Assembly (NCBI RefSeq): GCF_029227915.1
Contig: NC_079881.1
Coordinates: 22,855,501 to 22,919,500 of the forward strand
Direction: 5' to 3'
From: Hydractinia symbiolongicarpus
Taxonomy: Eukaryota; Cnidaria; Hydrozoa; Anthoathecata; Hydractiniidae
DNA length: 64,000 nucleotides
The notes under the pieces were generated by a model. The model was given only the letters and a program-made list of their open reading frames with translations, was not told the origin of the DNA and did not search any database. Position numbers and translations under genes: made by a program. How positions within the stretch are numbered: position 1 is the stretch's first letter; each line of letters begins with the position of its first letter. Below are positions 24,501 to 37,629 of the stretch, piece after piece.

Positions 24501-25229
24501 ATTTTTTTCGGATATTCCTAAGTTGTGTCGCTTTCAACAGTGAAACGATTGACTGTGGGACTTAATTGAACTGATTTTGGACTTTGAACTTACAAATGTT
24601 ATAAATGAGTCATTCTGACTACAAAAAATAACATTCTTCTTAATTTGACATGATTCCTGGAACTCAGCGATTACACTGGGCGCTGTGGTAACGCTTTATT
24701 TAAAAATTAAGATAAATAAGTCATTTTTTACTGTGGGACCAATCCTAGCCGTTATCGCGAGCTGAAGAAGTAGAGACAGTTTCAAAAACTACATTTCATT
24801 GATTTTCAAACGGGGTCAATCCGTTTGAGTTACAACGGTTGCGTCACATATTCGTACCAACATGTATTTAGTGATTTCCTTCCGATATTACTAAGTTGCA
24901 TCACTTTTAACAATAAAACGATTGACTGTGGGACTTAAGTGAACTGATTTTGGACCTTGACCTTATAAATGTTATAAGTGAGACAATTGGACTCCAAGAA
25001 ATAACATTCTTCTTAATTTGACATGATTGCTGGAACTCAGCGATTACACTGGGCGCTGTGGTAACGCTTTATTTAAAAATTAAGATAAATAAGTCATTTT
25101 ATACTGTGGGACCAATCCTAGTCGTTATCGCGCGCTGAAGAAGTAGAGACAGTTTCAAAAACTCCATTTCATTGACTTTCTAACGGTGTCAATCCGTTTT
25201 AGTTACAACGGTTGCGTCACACATTCGTA
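21506..25229. repeat. HOR-2 copy A, 10-mer of 3724 bp
   Basis: Landmarks: 21705 R, 22077 S, 22450 P, 22822 R, 23194 S, 23567 P, 23939 R, 24312 P, 24683 R, 25056 R. Each recurs at +3724. Inside the unit an R-S-P trimer of 1117 bp is repeated, continuing the same rhythm from the P at 21333. Markers are AAGTTGCACCGCTTTCAAC, GACCATGTAAATGTG, GCACAGGCCCCTGTGG, GATTCCTGGAACTCAGCG and TCCTAGTCGTTATCGCG. Confidence 0.87.
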
Positions 25230-28200
25230 CCAACATGTATTTAGTGATTTTTTTCGGATATTCCTAAGTTGCACCGCTTTCAACAGTCAAACGATTGACT
25301 GTGGGACTTAATTGAACTGATTTTGGACTTTGACCTTATAAATGTTATAAATGAGTCATTTTGACTACAAGAAATAACATTCTTCTTAATTTGACATGAT
25401 TGCTGGAACTCAGCGATTACACTGGGCGCTGTGGTAACGCTTTATTTAAAAATTATGATAAATAAATCATTTTTTACTGTAGGACCAATCCTAGCCGTTA
25501 TCTCGCGCTGAAAAAGTAGAGACAGTTTCAAAAGCTATATTTCATTGATTTTTTAACGGTGTCAATCCGTTTGAGTTACAACGGTTGCGTCACACATTCG
25601 TACCAACATGTATTTCGTGATTTTTTTTCGATATTGCTAAGTTGTATCGTTTCAACAGTGACACGATTGACTGTGGGACCTAATTGAACTGATTTTGGAT
25701 TTTGACCATGTAAATGTGATAAATGAGCCAATTGGTCTCCAAGGAATAACTTTCTTCTTAATTTGACGTGAGTGCTGGAATTCAGCGATTACATTAGGCT
25801 CTGTCGTAGCGCTTTATTTAAAAACTTAGATAAATAAGTCTTTTCTTACTGTGGGACCAATCCTGGCCGTTAGCACGCGCTGAATAAATAGGAACAGTTT
25901 CAAAGACTACATTTCATTGACTTTCTAGCGGTATAAATCCGTTTGAGTTACAACGGTTTCGTCACATATTCGTACCAACATGTATTTAGCGATAGTGTTC
26001 GGATATTACTAGTTTGCATCGATTTTAACAGTGAAACGTTTGACTGTGGGACATAATTGAACTGATTTTGGACTTTGACCTTATAAATGTGATAAATGAG
26101 CCAGTTTGAATACAAGAAATAACATTCTTCTTAATTTGACATGATTGTGGGAACTCAACGGTTGCACAGGCCCCTGTGGTAGCGATTCATTTGAAAATTT
26201 AGATAAATAGGTCATTTGTACTGTGGGACCAATCCTAGCTGTTAGCGCGCGCTGAAGATATAGAGACAGTTTCAAAATCTCCATTTCATTGACTTTCTAA
26301 CAGTCTAAATTCGTTTGAGTTACAACGGTTGCGTCACACATTCGTACCAACATGTATTTAGTGATTTTTTTCGGATATTCCTAAGTTGCACCGCTTTCAA
26401 CAGTCAAACGATTGACTGTGGGACTTAATTGAACTGATTTTGGACTTTGACCTTATAAATGTTATAAATGAGTCATTTTGTCTACAAGAAATAACATTCT
26501 TCTTAATTTGACATGATTGCTGGAACTCAGCGATTACACTGGGCGCTGTGGTAACGCTTTATTTAAAAATTATGATAAATAAATCATTTTTTACTGTAGG
26601 ACCAATCCTAGCCGTTATCTCGCGCTGAAAAAGTAGAGACAGTTTCAAAAGCTATATTTCATTGATTTTTTAACGGTGTCAATCCGTTTGAGTTACAACG
26701 GTTGCGTCACACATTCGTACCAACATGTATTTCATGATTTTTTTTCGATATTACTAAGTTGTATCGTTTCAACAGTGAAACGATTGACTGTGGGACCTAA
26801 TTGAACTGATTTTGGACTTTGACCATGTAAATGTGATAAATGAGCCAATTGGTCTCCAAGGAATAACTTTCTTCTTAATTTGACGTAAGTGCTGGAATTC
26901 AGCGATTACATTAGGCTCTGTCGTAGCGCTTTATTTAAAAACTTAGATAAATAAGTCTTTTCTTACTGTGGGACCAATCCTGGCCGTTAGCACGCTCTGA
27001 ATAAATAGGAACAGTTTCAAAGACTACATTTCATTGACTTTCTAGCGGTATAAATCCGTTTGAGTTACAACGGTTTCGTCACATATTCGTACCAACATGT
27101 ATTTAGCGATAGTGTTCGGATATTACTAGTTTGCATCGATTTTAACAGTGAAACGTTTGACTGTGGGACATAATTGAACTGATTTTGAACTTTGATCTTA
27201 TAAATGTGATAAATGAGCCAGTTTGAATACAAGAAATAACATTCTTCTTAATTTGACATGATTGTGGGAACTCAACGGTTGCACAGGACCCTGTGGTAGC
27301 GATTCATTTAAAAATTTAGATAAATAAGTCATTTTTACTGTGGGACCAATCCTAGCCGTTAGCGCGCGCTGAAGATATAGAGACAGTTTCAAAAACTCCA
27401 TTTCATTGACTTTCTAACGGTGTCAATCCGTTTGAGTTACAACGGTTGCGTCACACATTCGTACCAACATGTATTTAGTGATTTTTTTCGGATATTCCTA
27501 AGTTGTGTCGCTTTCAACAGTGAAACGATTGACTGTGGGACTTAATTGAACTGATTTTGGACTTTGAACTTACAAATGTTATAAATGAGTCATTTTGACT
27601 ACAAGAAATAACATTCTTCTTAATTTGACATGATTCCTGGAACTCAGCGATTACACTGGGCGCTGTGGTAACGCTTTATTTAAAAATTAAGATAAATAAG
27701 TCATTTTTTACTGTGGGACCAATCCTAGCCGTTATCGCGAGCTGAAGAAGTAGAGACAGTTTCAAAAACTACATTTCATTGATTTTCAAACGGGGTCAAT
27801 CCGTTTGAGTTACAAGGGTTGCGTCACATATTCGTACCAACATGTATTTAGTGATTTCCTTCCGATATTACTAAGTTGCATCACTTTTAACAGTAAAACG
27901 ATTGACTGTGGGACTTAAGTGAACTGATTTTGGACCTTGACCTTATAAATGTGATAAATGAGCCAGTTTGAATACAAGAAATAACATTCTTCTTAATTTG
28001 ACATGATTGTGGGAACTCAACGGTTGCACAGGACCCTGTGGTAGCGATTCATTTAAAAATTTAGATAAATAAGTCATTTTTACTGTGGGACCAATCCTAG
28101 CCGTTAGCGCGCGCTGAAGATATAGAGACAGTTTCAAAACTCCATTTCATTGACTTTCTAACGGTGTCAATCCGTTTGAGTTACAACGGTTGCGTCACAC

Positions 28201-28953
28201 ATTCGTACCAACATGTATTTAGTGATTTTTTTCGGATATTCCTAAGTTGTGTCGCTTTCAACAGTGAAACGATTGACTGTGGGACTTAATTGAACTGATT
28301 TTGGACTTTGAACTTACAAATGTTATAAATGAGTCATTCTGACTACAAAAAATAACATTCTTCTTAATTTGACATGATTCCTGGAACTCAGCGATTACAC
28401 TGGGCGCTGTGGTAACGCTTTATTTAAAAATTAAGATAAATAAGTCATTTTTTACTGTGGGACCAATCCTAGCCGTTATCGCGAGCTGAAGAAGTAGAGA
28501 CAGTTTCAAAAACTACATTTCATTGATTTTCAAACGGGGTCAATCCGTTTGAGTTACAACGGTTGCGTCACATATTCGTACCAACATGTATTTAGTGATT
28601 TCCTTCCGATATTACTAAGTTGCATCACTTTTAACAATAAAACGATTGACTGTGGGACTTAAGTGAACTGATTTTGGACCTTGACCTTATAAATGTTATA
28701 AGTGAGACAATTGGACTCCAAGAAATAACATTCTTCTTAATTTGACATGATTGCTGGAACTCAGCGATTACACTGGGCGCTGTGGTAACGCTTTATTTAA
28801 AAATTAAGATAAATAAGTCATTTTATACTGTGGGACCAATCCTAGTCGTTATCGCGCGCTGAAGAAGTAGAGACAGTTTCAAAAACTCCATTTCATTGAC
28901 TTTCTAACGGTGTCAATCCGTTTTAGTTACAACGGTTGCGTCACACATTCGTA
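25230..28953. repeat. HOR-2 copy B, 10-mer of 3724 bp
   Basis: Landmarks: 25429 R, 25801 S, 26174 P, 26546 R, 26918 S, 27291 P, 27663 R, 28036 P, 28407 R, 28780 R. They align one for one with copy A. Even small oddities are shared, such as the single-base deletion AGTTTCAAAACTCC at 24,410 and 28,134. A few private changes (GATATTGCTAAG near 25,635, TTTCATGATTT near 26,733) separate the copies. Confidence 0.87.
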
Positions 28954-29620
28954 CCAACATGTATTTAGTGATTTTTTTCGGATATTCCTAAGTTGTGTCG
29001 CTTTCAACAGTGAAACGATTGACTGTGGGACTTAATTGAACTGATTTTGGACTTTGAACTTACAAATGTTATAAATGAGTCATTTTGACTACAAGAAATA
29101 ACATTCTTCTTAATTTGACATGATTCCTGGAACTCAGCGATTACACTGGGCGCTGTGGTAACGCTTTATTTAAAAATTAAGATAAATAAGTCATTTTTTA
29201 CTGTGGGACCAATCCTAGCCGTTATCGCGAGCTGAAGAAGTAGAGACAGTTTCAAAAACTACATTTCATTGATTTTCAAACGGGGTCAATCCGTTTGAGT
29301 TACAACGGTTGCGTCACATATTCGTACCAACATGTATTTAGTGATTTCCTTCCGATATTACTAAGTTGCATCACTTTTAACAGTAAAACGATTGACTGTG
29401 GGACTTAAGTGAACTGATTTTGGACCTTGACCTTATAAATGTTATAAGTGAGACAATTGGACTCCAAGAAATAACATTCTTCTTAATTTGACATGATTGC
29501 TGGAACTCAGCGATTACACTGGGCGCTGTGGTAACGCTTTATTTAAAAATTAAGATAAATAAGTCATTTTATACTGTGGGACCAATCCTAGTCGTTATCG
29601 CGCGCTGAAGAAGTAGAGAC
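28954..29620. repeat. Partial HOR-2 repeat, last two monomers again
   Basis: Instead of returning to the GCACCGCTTTC monomer that opens HOR-2, the array resumes with TTGTGTCGCTTTC. It then repeats 28,209-28,875 at about 745 bp (landmarks 29153 and 29526 matching 28407 and 28780). This is a back-slip of two monomers at the end of copy B. Confidence 0.78.
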
Positions 29621-29639
29621 AGTTTCAAAAACTACATTT

Positions 29640-30900
29640 CATTGATTTTCTAACGGGGTCAATCCGTTTGAGTTACAAGGATTGCGTCACATATTCGTAC
29701 CAAGATGTATTTAGTGATTTTCTTCCGATATTACTAAGTTGCATCGCTTTTAACAGTGAAACGATTGACTGTGGGACTGGATTGAAGTGATTTTGGACCT
29801 TGACCTTATAAATGTTATAAGTGAGACAATTGGACTCCAAGAAATAACATTCTTCTTAATTTGACATGATTGTGGGAACTCAGCTGTTGCACAGGACCCT
29901 GTGGTAGAGATTCATTTAAAAATTTAGATAAATAAGTCATTTTTACTGTGGGACCAATCCTAGCCGTTACGCGCACTGTAGACATAGAGACAGTTTCAAA
30001 AAATCCATTTCATTGACTTTCTAACGGTGTCAATCCGTTTGAGTTGCAACGGTTGCGTCACACATTCGTACGAACATGTATTTAGTGATTTTTTTCGGAT
30101 ATTCCTAAGTTGTATCGCTTTGAACAGTGAAACGATTGACTGTGGGACTTAGTTGAACTGATTTTGGACTTTGACCTTATAACTGTGATAAATGAGACAA
30201 TTGGACTCCAAGAAATAACATTCTTCTTAATTAGACAAGATTGTGGGAACTCAGCGATTAAACTGGGCGCTGTGGTAACGCTTTATTTAAAAATTAAGAT
30301 AAATAAGTCATTTTATACTGTGGGACCAATCCTAGCAGTTATCGCGCGCTGAAGAAGTAGAGACAGTTTCAAAAACTACATTTCATTGATTTTCTAACGG
30401 GGTCAATCCGTTGGAGTTACAAGGGTTGCGTCACATATTTGTACCAAGATGTATTTAGTGATTTTCTTCCGATATTACTAAGTTGCATCGCTTTTAACAG
30501 TGAAACGATTGACTGTGGGACTTAATTGAAGTGATTTTGGACCTTGATCTTATAAATGTTATAAGTGAGACAATTGGACTCCAAGAAATAACATTCTTCT
30601 TAATTTGACATGATTGTGGGAACTCAGCTGTTGCACAGGACCCTGTGGTAGCGATTCATTTAAAAATTTAGATAAATAAGTCATTTTTACTGTGGGACCA
30701 ATCCTAGCCGTTACGCGCACTGTAGACATAGAGACAGTTTCAAAAAATCCATTTCATTGACTTTCTAACGTTGTCAATCCGTTTGTGTTGCAACGGTTGC
30801 GTCACACATTCGTACGAACATGTATTTAGTGATTTTTTTCGGATATTCCTAAGTTGTATCGCTTTGAACAGTGAAACGATTGACTGTGGGACTTAATTGA
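29640..30900. repeat. 745-bp P-R dimer repeated, with relatives at 20.0-20.8 kb
   Basis: Landmarks 29899 P, 30270 R, 30643 P. ACCAAGATGTATTTAGTGAT, TTACGCGCACTGTAGACATA and TTTCAAAAAATCCATTTC appear in both halves about 745 bp apart. Similar ACCAAGATGTATTTAG sequence occurs near 20,010, suggesting the dimer came from the earlier transition zone. Confidence 0.72.
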
Positions 30901-30957
30901 AGTGATTTTGGACTTATTTTGACATGATTGCTGGAACTCAGCGATTACACTGGGCGC
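30643..30957. repeat. Shortened monomer (314 bp) with an internal deletion of about 59 bp
   Basis: At about 30,911-30,920 GATTTTGGACTTATTTTGAC joins TTGGACTT directly to TTTGACATGATTG. The usual GACCTTATAAATGTGATAAA through AACATTCTTCTTAA segment is missing. The deletion end points share short T-rich sequence. I see this deletion once only, so it was not amplified. Confidence 0.85.
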
Positions 30958-30999
30958 TGTGGTAACGCTTTATTTAAAAATTAAGATAAGTAAGTCATT

Positions 31000-33200
31000 T
31001 TTTACTGTGGGACCAATCCTAGCCGTTATCGCGAGGTGAAGAAGTAGAGACAGTTTCAAAAATTACATTTCATTGATTTTCAAAGGGGGGTCAATCCGTT
31101 TGAGTTACAACGGTTGCGTCACATATTCGTACCAGCATGTATTTAGTGATTTTCTTCCGATATTACTAAGTTGCATCGCTTTTAACAGTGAAACGATTGA
31201 CTGTGGGACTTAATTGAACTGATTTTGGACTTTGACCTTACAAATGTTATAAATGAGACAATTGGACTCCAAGAAATAACATTCTTCTTAATTAGACATG
31301 ATTGTGGGAACTTAGCTGTTGCACAGGACCCTGTGGTAGCGATTTATTTAAAAATTTAGATAAATAAGTCATTTTTACTGTGGGACCAGTCCTAGCCGTT
31401 AGCGCGTGCTGAAGATTTATAAACAGTTTCAAAAACTCCATTTCATTGACTTTCTAACGGTTTCAATCCGTTTGAGTTACAAGGGTTGCGTCACACATTC
31501 GTACCAACATGTATTTAGTGATTTTTTTCGGACATTCCTATATCGTTTTGAACAGTGAAACGATTGACTGTGGGACTTAATTGAACTAACTTTGGACTGT
31601 GACCTGATAAATGTTATAAGTGAGACAATTGGACTCCAAGAAATAACATTCTTCTTAATTTGACATGATTGTGGGAACTCAGCTGTTGCACAGGGTCCTG
31701 TGGTAGCGATTCAATTAAAAATTTAGATAAATAAGTCATTTTTACTTTGGGACCAATCCTAGCCGTTAGGGCGCGCTGAAGATTTAGAGACAGTTTCAAA
31801 AACTCCATTTCATTGACTTTCTAACGGTATCAATCCGCTTCAGTTACAACAGTTGCGTCACATATTCGTACCAGCATGTATTTAGCGATATTTATCTCAT
31901 ATTACTAGGTTGCATCGGTTTTACCAGTGAAACGATTCACTGTGGGACTTAATTGAACTGATTTTGGACTGTGACCTTATAAATGTTATAAGTGAGACAA
32001 TTGGACTCCAAGAAATAACATTCTTTTTAATTTGACATGATTGTGGGAACTCAGCGAATACACTGCACCCTGTGGTAGCGCTTCATTTAACAATTTAGAT
32101 AAATAAGTCATTTCTACTTTGGGATCAATCCTAGCCGTTAGAGCGCGGTGAAGATATAGAGACAGTTTCAAAATCTCCATTTCATTGACTTTCCAACGGT
32201 GTCAATCCGTTTGAGTTACATCACACATTCGTACCAACATGTATTTAGTGATTTTTTTCCGATATTACTAAGTTGTATCGCTTCCAGCAGTGAATCGATT
32301 GACTGTGGGACTTAATTGAACTGATTTTGGACTTTGACCTTATAAGTGTGATAAATGAGACATTTTGACTACAAGAAGTAACATTCTTCTTAATTTGACA
32401 TGATTGCTGGAACTCAGTGATTACACTGGGCGCTGTGGTAGCGATTCATTTGAAAATTTAGATAAATAAGTCATTTTTACTGTGGGACCAGTCCTAGCCG
32501 TTACGCGCGCTGTAGACATAGAGACAGTTTCAAAAACTCCATTTCAATGACTTTCTAACGGTGTCAATCCGTTTGAATTACAACGGTTGCGTCACACATT
32601 CGTATCAACATGTATTTAGTGATTATTTTTGGATACTCCTAAGTTGTATCGTTTTGAACAGTGAAACGATTGACTGTGGGACTTAATTGAACTGATTTTG
32701 GACTTTGACCTTATAAATGTGAAAAATGAGTCATTTTGACTTCAAGAAATAACATTCTTCTTAATTTGACATGATTGCTGGAACTCAGTGATTACACTGG
32801 GCGCTGTGGTAACGCTTTATTTAAAAATTAAGATAAATAAGTCATTTTTTACTGTGGGACCAATCCTAGCCCTTATCGCGAGCTGAAGAAGTAGAGACAG
32901 TTTTAAAAACTACATTTTATTGATTTTCAAACGGGGTCAATCCGTTTGAGTTACAACGGTTGCGTCACATATTCGTACCAACATGTATTTAGTGATTTTC
33001 TTCCGATATTACTAAGTTGTATTGCTTCTAACAGTGAAACGATTGACTGTGGTACTTAGTTGAACTAAATTTGGACTGTGATCTGATAAATGTGATAAAT
33101 GAGACAATTTGACTCGAAGAAATAACATTCTTCTTAATTTGACATAATTGCCGAAACTCAGCGATTACACTGGACCCTGTGGTCGCGCTTCATTTAAATA
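31000..33200. repeat. Diverged, low-order monomers
   Basis: Landmarks 31331 P, 31698 P-like (CAGGGTCCTG), 32070 Q-like (CACTGCACCCTG), 32433 R, 32804 R, 33177 Q. Spacings of 367 and 363 bp mark small deletions: GACATTCCTATATCG near 31,540 lacks the AAGTTG stretch, and GAGTTACATCACACATTC near 32,215 lacks about 9 bp. No HOR is visible. Relatives of parts of this stretch occur at 55.3-55.8 and 60.5-60.9 kb (CGTATCAACATGTATTTAG, TTTTTGGATACTCC). Confidence 0.75.
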
Positions 33201-33576
33201 TTTAGATAAATAAGTCATTTCTACTGTTGAACCAATCCTAGCCGTTAGCGCGCGCTGAAGATATAGAGACAGTTTCAAAATCTCCATTTCATTGACTTTC
33301 TAACGGTCTAAATTCGTTTGAGTTACAACGGTTGCATCACACATTCGTACCAACATGTATTTAGTGATTTTTTTCCGATATTACTAAGTTGTATCGCTTT
33401 CAACAGTGCAACGATTGACTGTGGGACTTAATTGAATTGATTTTGGACTTTGACAATATAAATGTTATAAAGGAGACATTTTGACTACAAGAAGTAACAT
33501 TCTTCTTAATTTGAAATGATTGCTGGAACTCAGTGATTACACTGCGTGCTGTGGTAGCGCTTCATTTCAAAAGTTA

Positions 33577-34275
33577 GATAAATAAGTCATTTCTACTGTG
33601 GGACCAATCCTTGCCGTTAGCGCGCGCTGAAGATATACAGACAGTTTCAAAATCTCCATTTTATTGACTTTCTAACGGTGTCAATACGTTTGAGTTACAA
33701 CGGTTGCATCACATATTCGTACCAACATGTATTTAGTGATGTTTTTCCGATATCACTAAGTTGTATCGCTTTCAACAGTGCAACGATTGACTGTGGGACT
33801 TAATTGAACTGATTTTGGACTTTGACCTTATAAATGTTATAAAGGAGACATTTTAACTACAAGAAGTAACATTCTTCTTAATTTGACATGATTGCTGGAA
33901 CTCAGTGATTATACTGGGCGCTGTGGTAGCGCTTTATTTAAAAATTAAGTTAAGTAAGTCATTTTTTATTGTGGGACCAATCCTAGCCGTTTTCGCGCGC
34001 TGAAGAAATAGAGACAGTTTCAAAAAGTACATTTCATTGACTTTCTAACGGCGTCATACCGTTTGAGTTACAACGGTTGCGTCACATATTCGTACCAACA
34101 TGTATTTAGTGATTTTCTTCCGATATTACTAAGTTGTATTGCTTTTAACATTGAAACGATTGACTGTGGGAATTAATTGAGCTGTCTTTGGACTGTGACC
34201 TTTTTAATGGGATAAATGAGCCATTTGGTCTCCAAGGAATAACATTCTTCTTAATTTGACATGATTGCTAAAATT
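33577..34275. repeat. 745-bp dimer duplication, left copy
   Basis: CCTTGCCGTTAGCGCGCG, AGATATACAGACAG, GATGTTTTTCCGATATCAC, GTTATAAAGGAGACA, AAGTTAAGTAAGTCATTT and GAGCTGTCTTTGGACTGTG recur 745 bp downstream. The copies are separated by isolated substitutions (TTTTTATTGTGGG against TTTTTACTGTGGG). Confidence 0.8.
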
Positions 34276-34321
34276 CAGCGATTACACTGGACCCTGTGGT
34301 CGCGCTTCATTTAAATATTTA

Positions 34322-35020
34322 GATAAATAAGTCATTTCTACTGTGGGACCAATCCTTGCCGTTAGCGCGCGCAGAAGATATACAGACAGTTTCAAAATCT
34401 CCATTTCATTGACTTTCTAACGGTGTCAATACGTTTGAGTTACAACGGTTGCATCACATATTCGTACCAATATGTATTTAGTGATGTTTTTCCGATATCA
34501 CTAAGTTGTATCGCTTTCAACAGTGCAACGATTGACTGTGGGACTTAATTGAACTGATTTTGGACTTTGACCTTATAAATGTTATAAAGGAGACATTTTG
34601 ACTACAAGAAGTAACATTCTTCTTAATTTGACATGATTGCTGGAACTCAGTGATTACACTGGGCGCTGTGGTAGCGCTTTATTTAAAAATTAAGTTAAGT
34701 AAGTCATTTTTTACTGTGGGACCATTGCTAGCCGTTTTCGCGCGCTGAAGAAATAGAGACAGTTTCAAAAACTACATTTCATTGACTTTCTAACGGCGTC
34801 ATACCGTTTGAGTTACAACGGTTGCGTCACATATTCGTACCAACATGTATTTAGTGATTTTCTTCCGATATTACTAAGTTGTATTGCTTTTAACATTGAA
34901 ACGATTGACTGTGGGAATTAATTGAGCTGTCTTTGGACTGTGACCTTTTTAATGGGATAAATGAGCCATTTGGTCTCCAAGGAATAACATTCTTCTTAAT
35001 TTGACATGATTGCTGGAATT
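34322..35020. repeat. 745-bp dimer duplication, right copy
   Basis: Partner of the preceding copy. It ends where GGAATTCAGCGATTACATTAGG switches to an S-type landmark (35039) in place of the Q-type at 34294. Confidence 0.8.
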
Positions 35021-35350
35021 CAGCGATTACATTAGGCTATGTCGTAGCGCTTTATTTAAAAACTTAGATAAATAAGTCGCGCAGAATATATAGGAACAGT
35101 TTCAATGACTACATTTCATTGACTTTTTAGCGGTATAATTCCGTTTGAGTTACAACGGTTGCGTCACATATTCGTACCAACATGTATTTAGCGATAGTAT
35201 TTGGATATTACTAGGTTGCATCGTTTTTAACAGTGAAACGTTTGACTGGGGGATTTAATTGAACTGATTTTGAACTTTGAACTTCTAAATGTGATAAATG
35301 AGCCATTTTGACGACAAGAAATAACATTCTTCCTAATTTGACATGATTGT
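34833..35350. repeat. Segment shared with 39,606-40,120, carrying a shortened monomer
   Basis: GAGCTGTCTTTGGACTGTG, GACCTTTTTAATGGGATAAA, GGCTATGTCGTAGCGC, AAGTCGCGCAGAATATATAG and GCGATAGTATTTGGATATT return about 4773 bp downstream. The shortened monomer is counted between landmarks 35039 and 35376. Confidence 0.8.
35078..35079. other. Deletion junction of about 35 bp defining the 337-bp short monomers
   Basis: AAATAAGTC is joined directly to GCGCAGAATA, removing the segment that normally holds the ACTGTGGGACC box. The same junction occurs at 39,140/41, 39,851/52, 43,540/41, 48,717/18, 50,919/20, 52,747/48 and 57,925/26, always after an S-type landmark. Spacing falls from 372 to 337 bp; it is 333 bp at 43,501-43,834, where GCGATTTGGGCACTG has lost a few more bases. 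One deletion copied by array amplification explains all eight. Confidence 0.88.
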
Positions 35351-36456
35351 GGGAACTCAGCTGTTGCACAGGACTCTGTGGTAGCGATTCATTTAAAAAT
35401 TTAGATAAATAAGTCATTTTTACTGTGGGACTAATCCTAGCCGTTAGCGCGCGCTGTAAACAAAGAGACAGTTTCAAAAACTCCATTTCATTGACTTTCT
35501 AACGGTTTCGATCCGTTTGAGTTACAACGGTTGCGTCACACATTCGTACGAACATGTATTTAGTGATTTTTTTCGGACATTCCTAAGTTGTATCGTTTTG
35601 AACAGTGAAACGATTGACTGTGGGACTTAATTGAACTGATTTTGGCCTTTGACCTTATAAATGTGATAAATGAGTCATTTTGACTAGAAGAGATAACATT
35701 CTTCTTAATTTGACATGATTGCTGGAACTCAGCGATTACACTGGGCGCTGTGGTAACGCTTTATTTAAAAATTAAGATAAGTAAGTCATTTTTTACTGTG
35801 AGACCAATCCTAGCCGTTATCGCGAGGTGAAGAAGTAGAGACAGTTTCAAAAATTACATTTCATTGATTTTCAAAGGGGGTCAATCCTTTTGAGTTACAA
35901 CGGTTGCGTCACATATTCGTACCAGCATGTATTTAGTGATTTTCTTCCGATATTACTAAGTTGCATCGCTTTTAACAGTGAAACGATTGACTGTGGGACT
36001 TAATTGAACTGATTTTAGACTTTGACCTTATAAATGTTATAAGTGAGACAATTGGACTCCAAGAAATAACATTCTTCTTAATTTGACATGATTGTGGGAA
36101 CTTAGCTGTTGCACAGGACCCTGTGGTAGCGATTCATTTAAAAATTTAGATAAATAAGTCATTTTTACTGTGGGACCAGTCCTAGCCGTTAGCGCGCGCT
36201 GAAGATTTAGAGACAGTTTCAAAAACTCCATTTCATTGACTTTCCAACGGTGTCAATCCGTTTGAGTTACAACGGTTGCGTCACATATTCGTACCAACAT
36301 GTATTTAGTGATTTTCTTCCGATATTACTAAGTTGTATCGCTTTGAACAGTGAAACGATTTACTGTGGGACTTAATTGCACTGATTTTGGACTTTGACCT
36401 TATAAATGTGATAAATGAGTCATTTTGACTCCAAGAAATAACATTCTTCTTAATTT
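35340..36456. repeat. 1117-bp P-R-P trimer, left copy
   Basis: Landmarks 35376, 35748 and 36121 recur at 36493, 36865 and 37238. Markers are GCGCTGTAAACAAAGAGAC, TTTTGGCCTTTGACC, GACTAGAAGAGATAAC and TCGCGAGGTGAAGAAG. Only a few substitutions separate the copies (ATCCTTTTGAG at about 35,885 against ATCCGTTTGAG). Confidence 0.87.
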
Positions 36457-37573
36457 GACATGATTGTGGGAACTCAGCTGTTGCACAGGACCCTGTGGTA
36501 GCGATTTATTTAAAAATTTAGATAAATAAGTCATTTTTACTGTGGGACTAATCCTAGCCGTTAGCGCGCGCTGTAAACAAAGAGACAGTTTCAAAAACTC
36601 CATTTCATTGACTTTCTAACGGTTTCGATCCGTTTGAGTTACAACGGTTGCGTCACACATTCGTACGAACATGTATTTAGTGATTTTTTTCGGACATTCC
36701 TAAGTTGTATCGTTTTGAACAGTGAAACGATTGACTGTGGGACTTAATTGAACTGATTTTGGCCTTTGACCTTATAAATGTGATAAATGAGTCATTTTGA
36801 CTAGAAGAGATAACATTCTTCTTAATTTGACATGATTGCTGGAACTCAGCGATTACACTGGGCGCTGTGGTAACGCTTTATTTAAAAATTAAGATAAGTA
36901 AGTCATTTTTTACTGTGAGACCAATCCTAGCCGTTATCGCGAGGTGAAGAAGTAGAGACAGTTTCAAAAATTACATTTCATTGATTTTCAAAGGGGGTCA
37001 ATCCGTTTGAGTTACAACGGTTGCGTCACATATTCGTACCAGCATGTATTTAGTGATTTTCTTCCGATATTACTAAGTTGCATCGCTTTTAACAGTGAAA
37101 CGATTGACTGTGGGACTTAATTGAACTGATTTTGGACTTTGACCTTATAAATGTTATAAGTGAGACAATTGGACTCCAAGAAATAACATTCTTCTTAATT
37201 TGACATGATTGTGGGAACTTAGCTGTTGCACAGGACCCTGTGGTAGCGATTCATTTAAAAATTTAGATAAATAAGTCATTTTTACTGTGGGACCAGTCCT
37301 AGCCGTTAGCGCGCGCTGAAGATTTAGAGACAGTTTCAAAAACTCCATTTCATTGACTTTCCAACGGTGTCAATCCGTTTGAGTTACAACGGTTGCGTCA
37401 CATATTCGTACCAACATGTATTTAGTGATTTTCTTCCGATATTACTAAGTTGTATCGCTTTGAACAGTGAAACGATTTACTGTGGGACTTAATTGCACTG
37501 ATTTTGGACTTTGACCTTATAAATGTGATAAATGAGTCATTTTGACTCCAAGAAATAACATTCTTCTTAATTT
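36457..37573. repeat. 1117-bp P-R-P trimer, right copy
   Basis: Immediate tandem partner of 35,340-36,456. It ends near 37,573, where GACATGATTG continues as CTGGAACTC (R type) instead of TGGGAACTC (P type), so the exchange point lies in the shared TTAATTTGACATGATTG. Confidence 0.87.
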
Positions 37574-37629
37574 GACATGATTGCTGGAACTCAGCGATTA
37601 CACTGGGCGCTGTGGTAACGCTTTATTTA

